A stretch of DNA of 62,549 nt from Allobosea sp. TND4EK4 (GCF_900156025.1 NZ_FTMO01000016.1:1-62549), one strand, 5' to 3'. Positions 55,437 to 62,549 are shown, counted from the first letter of the stretch. Numbers and translations are program-made. Notes: generated from the letters alone by a model not told the origin.

Positions 55437-57671
55437 TCAGAACGTCTTCTTGAAGCCGAGCGTCACCGTGCGGCCCCAGGCATAGTTGGCGAGGTTGCGC
55501 ACCGAGGTCGCGGTCGGGTTCTGGTAGCTGCGATCGAACAGGTTGTTGACCGCGACATAGGCCTCGCCGGAAAGGACCGGGGCCGTCAGCGCGACATTCA
55601 TCGTCGCGCCGCCCTTGAGCTTGTAGCGGGTGCCGCGCAGATCGATGGCGACGTCGCGCCCGGAGAAGCCCTCGCCCTCGACCCGGAGGCTGACGCCGTT
55701 CGTGAAGCGGTAGGTGCCATGGAGCATGCCGCGCCAGGGCGAGCCGATGCGGTTGTTGGGCAGGTTGGAGTCAAGCCGCCCGTCGCCATTGGTGTCGTAG
55801 CGGCCCTCGCGAAACGAGGCGACGGTGCCCATGCTGAACTGCTCGCTGAAGGCGTAGTCGCCGGTGAACTCGAAGCCCCAGATCCGCTCCTTCTGCTGCG
55901 ACAGCGTGTTCGTGACCGCATCGAAGGTGACGCCGTCCTCGGAGGTGCTGACATAGCCCGACAACGAGCCCTTGAAGGCGCCGTAGCTGCCGCGAACGCC
56001 GAGTTCGTAATTGTTGACGATCTGGGCCTCGGGCGCGATCGATCCGTAAGAGATGCTGCGCCGGCTCGCAGGCAGGCAGTTCGGCAGGGCGACGGGGCAG
56101 GCATAGGCGGTCGAGATGCCGGCCCGCCGGGTGAAGGCTCCGACATCGGGCAGCGCGAAGCCCTGCGAGAAGCCGCCGAATATCTCGCTCGATTCCGACA
56201 GCTTCACGGTCGCGCCGATATTGGCCGTCAGGGCCGAATAGTCGAAGTCGCCGCCGGTAACGTTGAGCGCCGGCAAGACGAAGCTCTGGAAGCCCTGCGC
56301 ATTGTTCGCGGCAACGGCGGCATAGGCGGCGGGTCGAACATAGTCCGACACCGAAAGCGCGAAATGCTCGTAGCGGAGCCCGCCGCGCAGCACGATGCGC
56401 TCGCCGATCGGGATCTGGAGCTGGCCGAAGCCGGCCGCCGTCGTCTGCTTGAGCGGCGTGAACACGTCCTGGCCGCTGGTCAGCGTCTGCCAGGTCTTTT
56501 CCTGGATCAGGTCGCCACCCCAGGTCAGCTTGGCGGCGGGCAGCAGCCTGTCGAGCGGCGTGTCGATCGTGACATTCGCCCCGCCTCGCTGCGAATAGAG
56601 CGTCGTCTGGTTGGCCGGACTCGTCGGCGCGAGCGGGTTGAAGGAGTAGTAGACCTGGCTGTTGTAGGGATAGGAGAAGGTCGAGAAATTGAAGCGCTTC
56701 TTGATGTCGTTGTAGAAGCCGAGAACGTTGAGCTTGCCGAGCGCGAAGTCGCTGTCGGTGTAGCGCAGCGAGATCGACTTGGTGTCCTCCAGCACGCTCT
56801 GGCCGTTGTAGAGCTGCGTCCGGTCCGGCCGGGCGAAGGGCGCGGCGTAGTTCGTCAGGTATTTCGGATCCTGGTCGAAGGCGATCAGCGAGCCGTTCAG
56901 CTCGATGCGCTTGCTGGCGTCGAAGTCGTAGCCGAGCTTGGCCAAGAGGTTGCCGGCCTTGTAGCGGTCGCCGCCGCCCTGTCCGAGCAGGCCGTCGGAA
57001 GGCAGCTCGCGCCCCGACCCGTCATAGGTGCGGCCGGCGCCGCGCATCTGGCCCGAGATCAGGTAATCGACGCCGTTGGGGACCTTGCCCGAGACCGTCA
57101 GCGAGGTTTCGGGCGCGAGCGAACGGCCGATATTCTGTGTGAAGGCGCGGATCGCCGTATTGACGGTCACGGTCGGCTTCCCGTCGGTCGCCTTTTTGGT
57201 GATGAAGTTGACCGTGCCGCCGGTGGCGCCTGCGCCGTAGAGGCTCGACGCACCGGAGACGACCTCGATCCGCTCGACTGCGTTGAGATCGATGAGCGAC
57301 AGGATGCGCGCGACGTCGCGCAGCGGCGTGTTCAGCGGCACGCCGTCGAGCATGACGAGCAGGTCGCGGCCTCGATAATTCTCCGAGGCGCTTGAAACGG
57401 TCTGCGTCGGTGCCGAGTAACCCGGAACCAGCTTGCCGAGCGCGGCCGCCGCATTGGGGCTGAACTTGAGCTGCTGATCGATCTGCTCGCGCCCGATGAC
57501 CTGCACGGATTGCGGCGTCTCGGCGGTGCTGCGCTCGGCCCGCGCCGCCGTCACCGTGATCGTGTCCAGATCGATCACCTGCTGGCTGGCCTGTGGCGCA
57601 ACCTGCGCGACCGCGATCGAGGATGCGGCCAGAGCGAAAAAGCTGGTGGCAAGAGAGAGGGGTCTGAGCAT
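55437..57671 (-). CDS. TonB-dependent siderophore receptor
   Basis: A 744-residue outer-membrane receptor. Signal peptide MLRPLSLATSFFALAASSIA (cleavage after AVA), TonB-box-like DTITVTA, a plug domain (RGRDLLVMLDGVPLNTPLRD, then ERIEVVSGASSLYGAGATGG), and a 22-strand barrel ending in LGFKKTF with the terminal Phe required for BAM recognition. It heads the operon receptor, 124-aa protein, MFS permease, and is divergent from the AraC gene. The siderophore type is unknown. Confidence 0.9.
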   Translation of the reverse strand: MLRPLSLATSFFALAASSIAVAQVAPQASQQVIDLDTITVTAARAERSTAETPQSVQVIGREQIDQQLKFSPNAAAALGKLVPGYSAPTQTVSSASENYRGRDLLVMLDGVPLNTPLRDVARILSLIDLNAVERIEVVSGASSLYGAGATGGTVNFITKKATDGKPTVTVNTAIRAFTQNIGRSLAPETSLTVSGKVPNGVDYLISGQMRGAGRTYDGSGRELPSDGLLGQGGGDRYKAGNLLAKLGYDFDASKRIELNGSLIAFDQDPKYLTNYAAPFARPDRTQLYNGQSVLEDTKSISLRYTDSDFALGKLNVLGFYNDIKKRFNFSTFSYPYNSQVYYSFNPLAPTSPANQTTLYSQRGGANVTIDTPLDRLLPAAKLTWGGDLIQEKTWQTLTSGQDVFTPLKQTTAAGFGQLQIPIGERIVLRGGLRYEHFALSVSDYVRPAAYAAVAANNAQGFQSFVLPALNVTGGDFDYSALTANIGATVKLSESSEIFGGFSQGFALPDVGAFTRRAGISTAYACPVALPNCLPASRRSISYGSIAPEAQIVNNYELGVRGSYGAFKGSLSGYVSTSEDGVTFDAVTNTLSQQKERIWGFEFTGDYAFSEQFSMGTVASFREGRYDTNGDGRLDSNLPNNRIGSPWRGMLHGTYRFTNGVSLRVEGEGFSGRDVAIDLRGTRYKLKGGATMNVALTAPVLSGEAYVAVNNLFDRSYQNPTATSVRNLANYAWGRTVTLGFKKTF

Positions 57672-57899
57672 GGCGGGTACCTATCGAGGGCGGCGGCTGC
57701 ATCCGGCGGCGGCGGGCGGAGTTTCCGCCCGCGCTGTCGTCGATGCATTACTTGAGAAGATCACGCAGTGTTTGTTTAGAATCATCGTAATGTGATTTGA
57801 TTCCGTCAGCGAATGCAGTCGAGAGGCAACGATATCTCTCTTGTTCGCTTGCACTATCGATGTCATGCCGATTTAATCTTGGACCTGCGCGAACGAGTC
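57672..57899. promoter_or_regulatory. Divergent promoter region, TonB receptor / AraC regulator
   Basis: About 230 bases, with A/T-rich DNA at 57740-57810 holding promoters for both genes. On the minus strand TTACGATGATTCTAAAC (57793-57777) contains one half (ATTCTAAA) of the Irr-type ICE-box consensus TTTAGAAYNNTTCTAAA; the other half matches poorly, so it is a candidate only. The AraC protein probably binds here too. Confidence 0.4.
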
Positions 57900-58982
57900 A
57901 TGGGACTCACGCGAATCGAAGCGGCGAAGACGATGGATGTGGCGGCGGCGACACGCTCCGGGGCGCGAGAAGCAGCGGCAGGCGAGCCGCAGGCCGGGCG
58001 ATCGGCTGACAGTGAGGCCTTCTCGCCCTTCTGGCTGGTGTCGAGCCAGGTTGCACGGGAGGAGGCAAGTGCGCTCTCGCGCAAGGTCTTGGGCCGCGCG
58101 GTCGCGCGGGAAGCAATGGCGGGCGACCTTGCCTTGCCCTTCGCGGCGCGCTGCGCCCTGACGACGCGGCCCGATATCGGTCTGATGTCCTGCTTCGACC
58201 CGGCGTCGCAATGGGCCTGGCCGCAGACGCAGGACGGTGCTGGACCGCGCCATGTCCTGATCCGGCCGGCTGAGGGGCGCGTCACGGTTGAGCAGGGCGA
58301 CCGCCGGATCGCGTTGAAGGCACGCGAGGCGGCGGTGCTGTCGCTCGACCCCGCGGCGCGGACACGGTTCTCGCTTGTCCAGATCGGTCGGATCGACCTG
58401 ATCACCCTCAGCGTGGACCGGTTGCCGGTGCTGGCCGAGCAACGCGCCCAGGATTTCATGCAACCCGTTCTGCGCGGCAATCGCGGCCTGCAGGTTCTTG
58501 CCCATTATGGAGCGCTGTTGCTGCGCGGGCTCCTCCCCTTGCATTCGGCCGCGCTTCGGGAATTGGCGGTCGCGCATATCCACGACCTGGTCGGCGCCAT
58601 GCTTGCCGATCGCAGCCTGCCGGCGCCGCTTGCCGCGAGCGATCGGCGCGCTGGGCGGCTGATGGCGATCAAGGCCGACATCGAGGCACGGCTTGAGCAG
58701 CGCGACCTCGGCATCGACGTGATGGCGGGACTGCATGGCATCAGCACGCGTGCCATCCAGAAACTGTTCGAGTCGGAATCGCGGACCTTCTCGGACTACG
58801 TCCTGGAGCGACGGCTGGAGCGCGCCTGGCACCGCCTCGTCACGGTCGAGGGCAGCGGGCCGACGATAAGCGCGGTCGCCTTCGAGGTCGGCTTCGGCGA
58901 CCTCTCCTATTTCAACCGAAGCTTTCGCAAGCGCTTCGGACGCTCGCCCTCTCAGGTCAGGGCAGCCAGGGCGGACGGTTGA
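57900..58982 (+). CDS. AraC-family regulator of siderophore uptake
   Basis: A 360-residue AraC-type regulator. C-terminal double helix-turn-helix (LGIDVMAGLHGISTRAIQKL, then FESESRTFSDYVLERRL and VAFEVGFGDLSYFNRSFRKR with GRSPSQVR). N-terminal ligand part with few recognisable motifs. Divergent from the TonB receptor, as in RhrA/PchR-type control where the iron-loaded siderophore activates its own uptake genes. ATG 57900 is chosen; codons upstream to 57813 (rare TTA, CTT) look non-coding. Confidence 0.83.
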   Translation: MGLTRIEAAKTMDVAAATRSGAREAAAGEPQAGRSADSEAFSPFWLVSSQVAREEASALSRKVLGRAVAREAMAGDLALPFAARCALTTRPDIGLMSCFDPASQWAWPQTQDGAGPRHVLIRPAEGRVTVEQGDRRIALKAREAAVLSLDPAARTRFSLVQIGRIDLITLSVDRLPVLAEQRAQDFMQPVLRGNRGLQVLAHYGALLLRGLLPLHSAALRELAVAHIHDLVGAMLADRSLPAPLAASDRRAGRLMAIKADIEARLEQRDLGIDVMAGLHGISTRAIQKLFESESRTFSDYVLERRLERAWHRLVTVEGSGPTISAVAFEVGFGDLSYFNRSFRKRFGRSPSQVRAARADG

Positions 58983-59168
58983 GCAGGCTTGCTGCGCATG
59001 GCCAAATGACCATCAGCTCGCGGTTTCGCTTTGGAGGGCGGTGGCGGTATCGAGCTCTGGGTCTTGGGCGTGGGTGGGTGTTGGGCCGGTGCTTCGGGCG
59101 GGACGATCGGGGGATCGAGGCGCAGGTGATCCAGATGGGCGGGTTCTGGCTGTTTGTTCTGGGAACGC
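58983..59168. other. Non-coding gap after AraC gene
   Basis: About 190 bases with no gene. It is G-rich on the + strand (several GGGTGG and GGGGG runs). Open frames that cross it lack family character. It ends in the strong terminator at 59169. Confidence 0.4.
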
Positions 59169-59201
59169 AAAAACCCCGCCTCGGGCGGAGGCGGGGTTTT
59201 T
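59169..59201. terminator. Strong intrinsic terminator, functional in both directions
   Basis: Stem of 14 perfect pairs: AAAAACCCCGCCTC (59169-59182) and GAGGCGGGGTTTTT (59188-59201) with a 5-base loop. A five-T tract follows on each strand. It ends the AraC transcript and may insulate it from the leftward copper genes. Confidence 0.9.
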
Positions 59202-59209
59202 GGATTTGG

Positions 59210-59257
59210 TTGCGGGGGCTCGCAACTACCGATACCGACACTCGCTAGAGGTAGCGA
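59210..59257. repeat. Tandem small hairpins following the terminator
   Basis: GTTGCG-GGGGCT-CGCAAC at 59210-59227 and TCGCTA-GAGG-TAGCGA at 59242-59257, both perfect 6-bp stems. The second overlaps the stop of the broken DUF2933 frame. I recognise no element. They may be RNA structures at the end of the leftward transcript. Confidence 0.35.
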
Positions 59258-59629
59258 TCTGACATCTCTTGTCGCGCGCCGAGTACCCCTTTCTCATGAA
59301 CGAATTCAAATCCTTTCAGGCGCGCCGAAGGGACTTGATGATCACCAGACTCCAGAAGCTGTAAGCGGAGGTCTGAGTCATGGCTCCGCTCCTTTACTTG
59401 ATTGGAGTGGGCTGCTTCGGCGTTCGCGCCCCAATGACCATGGTCGCGTGGATGGCCGTGAGCATGATGCGTGGACAAGTGCATCAGGTGGCATGCGAGC
59501 AGAAGAAAAAGCGGAAGGTATCCCAGCGCATGGACACGATGCTCTGAGGTTAACAAAAGGCGGCGATCGCGACCAAGCCGCCTCGCGATCGCCAGAGACT
59601 GGGCTGCGACTGTCTAAGCGTTCCGCCTA
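59245..59629 (-). pseudogene. Frameshifted DUF2933-like membrane protein
   Basis: Reading leftward, one frame gives QSQPSLWRSRGGLVAIAAF and stops at TAA; the next frame continues LLTSEHRVHALGYLPLFLLL, then ACHLMHLSTHHAHG, to 59245. Together they read as the DUF2933 pattern W-x-S-R-x-G-x-V-x-I-A-x-F-F-L-L-x-E-H-R-x-H-x-L-G-x-L-P-x-L-L-L-L-C-P-L-M-H. The break is a TTTT at 59555-59558 where TTTTT would restore one frame. No start codon fits. The usual CPLMH is CHLMH. DUF2933 genes are common beside copper oxidases, as here (32 bases downstream of 59661). Sequencing error in the T run is a possible cause. Confidence 0.6.
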
Positions 59630-59660
59630 GATTATCAGTCCTGGCTGGCGGCGCCTGCGG

Positions 59661-61169
59661 TCAGGGCACATAGGCGACGTACGCCATCATGCCTGTGGCC
59701 ATGTGGTAGAGGTGGTGGCAATGGAACGGCCAGCGCCCGGGATTATCCGCATCGAAGGCGAGGTTGACGCGCGCCATCGGCGGCACCAGGACTGTATCCC
59801 GCACGGCCCCGGCGATCGACGCGCCGTTGATGCCGGTCACCTGGAAATGATGACCGTGCAGGTGCATCGGGTGCGCCATCATCGACATGTTGCTGAGCGC
59901 GATCTCAACCCGCTCGCCGCGTTTGACCTCGATCTTGTCGCCCCCCTCGATGCCCCATTGATAGCCCGCCATGGTCCCTGTCAGCTTCAGTGCGAAGCGG
60001 CGGTCGACCGGCCGAACGGACGGTCGTGCCAGGGCACGCAGCCGCTGCTCCAGATCGAGCCCGATGATCGGCCCCTTGACATCGCCCTTGGCGGCGATCC
60101 GGCGGATCGGAGCGCCAGTGTTCGCCAGGACGATGCCGGTCCGTTCAACTGCCCCCTCCCTCAGCGCGAGGACCGGATAGGCCCCGCCCTCCTTCGGCAG
60201 CGCCAGCCGGATGTCGAGGCGCTGCCCCATCGAGATCGGGAAGGAACGGCCGGTGACGGGCTGAACCTCTCGCCCGTCGACGGCGATCAGTTCTCCGGAC
60301 AGCGCACCGCAATCGATTGTGAAGGCCGTCGCCGTCGCGCCGTTAATGATGCGCAGACGCACGCGGCCGCCCTTCTCGACCGGAACGACCTGCGGGTCGT
60401 CGAGCGTCCGATCGTTCGCCAGATAGGCGTCATAGTCGATGTCGTTGAGGTCCATCGCGGCCATGCCTGGCGCCATCGCGTGTCCCGGCATCGGCATGGC
60501 GCCGGAGGACGTCATTTGCCCCGTGCCTCCCTTCATCGCACCATGCCCCATCGCGCCATGGCTCATGGGCATGCCGCCGGCAGCCGGTGCGCTGCCCTTT
60601 AGCTTTGCCAGCAACTCCTCCGCCGGCGTGAAGGAGAAGTCGTGCAGCAGGATCACGACCTCCTGCTCGTCCCGTCTCGCCTCCTCCATGGTGCGCACGA
60701 TCAACGGCGCCGCCAGCAGGTTCTGCTCCTGAAGGGTGTGGGCGTGCATCCAGTGCGTGCCCCCCGGTCCGACCGGGAAGGTGTAGCGACGCTCTTCCGA
60801 GGGGCGCAGAAGCGCCGCCGGGTTCTCCGGCACGCCGTCCATGGCCCATGGCGGAGCCAGACCGTGCCAGTGGATCAGCGTCGGCTCAGTGATGTTGTTG
60901 GTCAGGGCGATATCGAAATTCCCCCCCGCATCGAACACGAGACCGGACGCTCCGTCTGGTTGCGTGAGGCCAAAGACCCGCGCGGCCTTGCCGTTGACGT
61001 CAATCGTTCGATGGGCGACGGCGAGACGCCGGGGCGCTGTCGCCGGCGCCTCGGAGGATCCGGCGGCCCCGATGGCTTGCGCCCGGGCGCGGATTGGAAA
61101 AGCAGTGGCCGATGTGCCGAGCCCAATGGCGCCGGCCATCGAGCCGTAAAGAAATTCACGACGGTTCAT
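59661..61169 (-). CDS. Multicopper oxidase (CopA/CueO-like)
   Basis: A 502-residue periplasmic oxidase with a Tat signal (MNRREFLYGSMAGAIGLG, then FPIRARAQA). Copper-binding motifs: LIHWHGLAPPWAMDG, GGTHWMHAHTLQEQ, MAHPMHLHGHHFQVTG and WPFHCHHLYHMATGMM, giving the T1 Cys, T2 and T3 His. A Met-rich insert (residues about 200-245, with SHGAMGHGAM and PGHAMAPGMAAM) is like the Cu(I)-binding segments of CueO/CopA. It should oxidise Cu(I) and protect the periplasm. Upstream of it lie the Cys/His protein and DUF5676 gene on the same strand. Confidence 0.93.
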   Translation of the reverse strand: MNRREFLYGSMAGAIGLGTSATAFPIRARAQAIGAAGSSEAPATAPRRLAVAHRTIDVNGKAARVFGLTQPDGASGLVFDAGGNFDIALTNNITEPTLIHWHGLAPPWAMDGVPENPAALLRPSEERRYTFPVGPGGTHWMHAHTLQEQNLLAAPLIVRTMEEARRDEQEVVILLHDFSFTPAEELLAKLKGSAPAAGGMPMSHGAMGHGAMKGGTGQMTSSGAMPMPGHAMAPGMAAMDLNDIDYDAYLANDRTLDDPQVVPVEKGGRVRLRIINGATATAFTIDCGALSGELIAVDGREVQPVTGRSFPISMGQRLDIRLALPKEGGAYPVLALREGAVERTGIVLANTGAPIRRIAAKGDVKGPIIGLDLEQRLRALARPSVRPVDRRFALKLTGTMAGYQWGIEGGDKIEVKRGERVEIALSNMSMMAHPMHLHGHHFQVTGINGASIAGAVRDTVLVPPMARVNLAFDADNPGRWPFHCHHLYHMATGMMAYVAYVP

Positions 61170-61276
61170 GGCTGTCAGTCCTGGTGTCCCTATCGGCGAA
61201 GCCGATGTGTCTGATCAGGGCCCCGCGGTTACGAGCCCCCTGGCCGGACGCCGTTGTTTGCGGCGGCCCGGCTCTC

Positions 61277-61678
61277 TCAGACGGGGAAACGGGGAGGACC
61301 GAGTATCGGCGGGAAGGCGACCCCGTCGCCGGCCTGATCGGCCCATTCAAGCCGTGAATGTGCCGTCAGGCGTTCGAGAACCGCGGTATCTTCCTTGCTA
61401 ACCACAGCGAGGTGGACACTGCACATTATGCCGCAGCAGTTCTTGAAATCGGTGGTCGCATGTTCTGGAGTCAGTTGAGCCTGGGATTTCGCAGTGAGGC
61501 CGGAAAGCTGTTCCAGCGCGGACTGGTGCCGGTGGTCGCCATATTCATGATCTTGACCAACATGGTCCTCGCAAGGCGCAGCCTGTGCGACTGGCATCGG
61601 CGCGACGAATAGCGCCATTGCGACCAGCGCGGCCAGCAATGCCCTCACACCTCGCGCCATATGGCGGATCCCGATCAT
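61277..61678 (-). CDS. Secreted Cys/His-containing protein of copper island
   Basis: A 133-residue protein with a signal peptide (RHMARGVRALLAALVAMALF, then VAPMPVAQAAP, likely cleaved after AQA). The mature part has a His/Asp cluster (CEDHVGQDHEYGDHRHQS) and a Cys/Met cluster (DFKNCCGIMCSVH), both able to bind copper or another metal. It ends FPPILGPPRFPV. I do not recognise the family. ATG 61660 is an alternative start. Location between the multicopper oxidase and DUF5676 genes suggests a periplasmic metal-binding role. Confidence 0.65.
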   Translation of the reverse strand: MIGIRHMARGVRALLAALVAMALFVAPMPVAQAAPCEDHVGQDHEYGDHRHQSALEQLSGLTAKSQAQLTPEHATTDFKNCCGIMCSVHLAVVSKEDTAVLERLTAHSRLEWADQAGDGVAFPPILGPPRFPV

Positions 61679-61696
61679 CGGGTGCTTCCGCTCCCT

Positions 61697-62002
61697 TCAA
61701 CCGAACCAGCGATTGAACGTGTTAAACAGGAAGGCGATTGCCACTCCAGTATAGCTGCCGAAGACGAGGCTTTGGACAGTTCCGAGTGCGAGGCTGCGCG
61801 GGTTAAATCCCGTCAATCCGAGGTAGAACTGCAGCCATGGCTTGTGGAGCCCCCAGTCCGGTGCGATCACACCCAGCAGCATGCAAAACCAGAATGAAAC
61901 CGCGGCGAAGGCGGCCAGAGCCGCGCCCAACACTCCCGCGGGCAACCGCAAAGGAGTTGCTTCGATCGCTCTTTGGTCAACCTGGAAGGCGGTGTTGGCC
62001 AT
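61697..62002 (-). CDS. DUF5676 family membrane protein
   Basis: A 101-residue protein with two membrane helices (about 27-48 and 71-94), PAGVLGAALAAFAAVSFWFC, LHKPWLQFYLGLTGFNP and VFGSYTGVAIAFLFNTFNRW. It matches the small DUF5676 family seen in heavy-metal/copper clusters. Function unknown. ATG 62002 gives the normal family N-terminus. A FNR/FixK-type box lies about 140 bases upstream. Confidence 0.78.
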   Translation of the reverse strand: MANTAFQVDQRAIEATPLRLPAGVLGAALAAFAAVSFWFCMLLGVIAPDWGLHKPWLQFYLGLTGFNPRSLALGTVQSLVFGSYTGVAIAFLFNTFNRWFG

Positions 62003-62137
62003 AGCCTTGATCCTTCCGAGTCTGACACCCCGGTGCTGGCTTCCTGCATCTTTCGACAGTGTCGCCAACCACCTTCAAGTCTGCTGACGTTGAGGGCCAT
62101 GCCCGAGGAAACAATAGCGCCGTAGCAGGGTCGTGCA

Positions 62138-62151
62138 TTGATCGAGATCAA
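62138..62151. promoter_or_regulatory. Perfect FNR/FixK box
   Basis: TTGAT-CGAG-ATCAA exactly matches the consensus TTGAT-N4-ATCAA bound by FNR, FixK and FnrN proteins. It lies between the DUF5676 gene (leftward) and the DUF305 remnant (rightward). Its distance from DUF5676 is large for a class II site, so it could serve either promoter. It suggests that low oxygen controlled this cluster. Confidence 0.75.
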
Positions 62152-62183
62152 GCTGCGGGTAGACGTGTTATGCGGGCGATGAT

Positions 62184-62455
62184 CGCGGCACTCGCCGCAT
62201 TTCCATTTCAATCTCAACAACGTCTACATGACCATGATGATGATGGCGCCGATGACGATCATCATGCTCAACTCCATGCGCTCCATGTTGCCGTCGCCGC
62301 GCCTGAACATCATCATCGGCGGCGACACCGCCATCGTCTTTATCGTCGGCTTCATAGCCATGCGGCCCCACCCGGCATCGGACTGCCGAGTTACCGCGCT
62401 CGATGAGCCCAATCATTCCGGCGCGATCCTGATGTGTGAAAAAGCCAGTATCACC
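62184..62455 (+). pseudogene. DUF305-like membrane protein remnant, cut by IS66 end
   Basis: One + frame reads HFHFNLNNVYMTMMMMAPMT, IIMLNSMRSMLPSPRLN, then a hydrophobic segment and NHSGAILMCEKASIT, all matching the DUF305-type small metal-associated proteins (N-N-V-Y-M-x-x-M-M-x-A-P-M, M-R-S-M, then H-x-G-A-I-L-M-C-E-K-A). The stretch where D-x-E-F-L-R-S-M-I-P is expected is scrambled in this frame, but the next frame gives AELPRSMSP, so a pair of small indels lies inside. Sequence stops resembling the family at 62455, where an insertion sequence end begins. The N-terminus is also missing. Confidence 0.65.
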
Positions 62456-62549
62456 GTAAGCGCCCCGCCAGCACCCTATGGATTAGGGGTTGAGGATTTC
62501 CGGAAGCGCCACGGCATGAGATCTTCGACGCCGCTTTGCGGGTGGCCGT
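62456..62549. mobile_element. IS66-family element, one end (runs off window)
   Basis: GTAAGCG at 62456-62462 is the start typical of IS66-family terminal repeats. Twenty bases in, the minus strand has the stop of a frame reading GHPQSGVEDLMPWRF then RKSSTPNP, which matches the IS66 TnpC C-terminus (G-H-P-x-S-x-x-x-D-L-L-P-W). The element has entered the DUF305-like gene; the rest lies beyond the window. The 8-bp target duplication typical of the family cannot be checked here. Confidence 0.7.
62476..62549 (-). CDS. tnpC: IS66 transposase TnpC, C-terminal fragment
   Basis: Twenty-three codons of the minus strand end at a TAG (62478-62476): GHPQSGVEDLMPWRF then RKSSTPNP. The pattern G-H-P-x-S-x-x-x-D-L-x-P-W is the conserved tail of the IS66_C domain. 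The catalytic part lies outside the window. Short, but its position just inside a GTAAGCG element end makes the call better than the length alone would allow. Confidence 0.65.
   Translation of the reverse strand, partial: GHPQSGVEDLMPWRFRKSSTPNP

Noticed and set aside
59205..59230. Possible tRNA fragment (GGTTGCGGGGGC) after the terminator
   Set aside because: The start resembles the complement of a tRNA 3-prime end, but no anticodon arm, T-loop or cloverleaf follows; it folds as a simple hairpin.
59154..59630. 158-codon + strand frame in the DUF2933 area
   Set aside because: It begins inside the terminator and its translation has no family sequence; the minus strand carries DUF2933-like motifs instead.
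62059..62406. 115-codon + frame rich in His and Asp over the DUF305 remnant
   Set aside because: The HDHDDDGADDDHH run comes from reading the ATG-rich DUF305 codons out of frame; the in-frame translation matches DUF305 motifs.

Overview
The window looks like a chromosomal stretch of a high-GC alphaproteobacterium of the Hyphomicrobiales (Rhizobiales), most like Bosea or a close relative. That placement rests on the overall gene content and protein character: sdhC-D-A-B order, a DUF1674/SdhAF4 protein, a rhizobial-type hmu haem locus with an IsdG-like monooxygenase, a MaoC plus CitE-family pair as in the ethylmalonyl-CoA pathway, and many Tat signal peptides. It was not tested by any search. 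No rRNA, tRNA or CRISPR array was recognised. Most of the window is ordinary, densely packed coding sequence; the accessory-looking parts are about 15.8-18.0 kb and 59-62.5 kb.

Layout. 1-86: first codons of a ferredoxin-NADP reductase gene leaving the window. 0.4-5.0 kb: branched-chain-amino-acid-type (Liv) ABC uptake operon with a fused LivH-LivM permease. 5.0-9.4 kb: amino-sugar locus (nagB, nagA and a lone solute-binding protein) divergent from a ROK repressor. 9.4-15.8 kb: MsbA-like exporter, D-threonine-aldolase-like enzyme, obgE, and a LysR regulator divergent from a DMT transporter; two short coding relics lie here. 15.86-17.7 kb: candidate toxin-immunity pair with a PD-(D/E)XK-like nuclease C-terminus, a frameshift and a ribosome-binding site locked in a hairpin; then a small DUF2256 gene. 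18.1-23.2 kb: RND efflux pump, its adaptor and a TetR regulator facing a 24-bp perfect palindrome. 23.4-25.4 kb: class I glutamine amidotransferase translationally coupled to a DadA-like oxidoreductase. 25.5-29.0 kb: succinate dehydrogenase. 29.1-33.0 kb: mesaconyl-CoA-hydratase-like and CoA-ester-lyase genes around an unusual DUF429-threonine-dehydratase fusion. 33.0-36.0 kb: pyrophosphatase, DSP-like phosphatase, polysaccharide flippase-like protein. 36.0-40.1 kb: haem utilisation (hutX-like, IsdG-like monooxygenase, divergent hmuTUV). 40.2-51.3 kb: cell-envelope and housekeeping genes (L,D-transpeptidase, CFA synthase, htpX, rsmB, heparinase-like, purH, YbaK-like, DUF72). 51.5-53.5 kb: PAS-GGDEF-EAL protein. 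53.8-59.0 kb: siderophore uptake unit (TonB receptor, a 124-aa unknown, an RhtX/FptX-like MFS permease) divergent from an AraC regulator. 59.2-62.5 kb: copper/heavy-metal island with a multicopper oxidase, a frameshifted DUF2933 gene, a Cys/His-rich secreted protein, a DUF5676 membrane protein, a perfect FNR/FixK box, and a DUF305 remnant cut by the end of an IS66-family element that runs off the window.

How the genes work together. Three iron-related units (hmu haem uptake with haem breakdown, the siderophore unit, and iron-rich succinate dehydrogenase with its SdhAF4-type assembly factor elsewhere in the window) suggest an aerobic organism that scavenges iron. The right end is the most recently rearranged part: two broken genes, an insertion-sequence end, and an oxygen-response box among copper genes.
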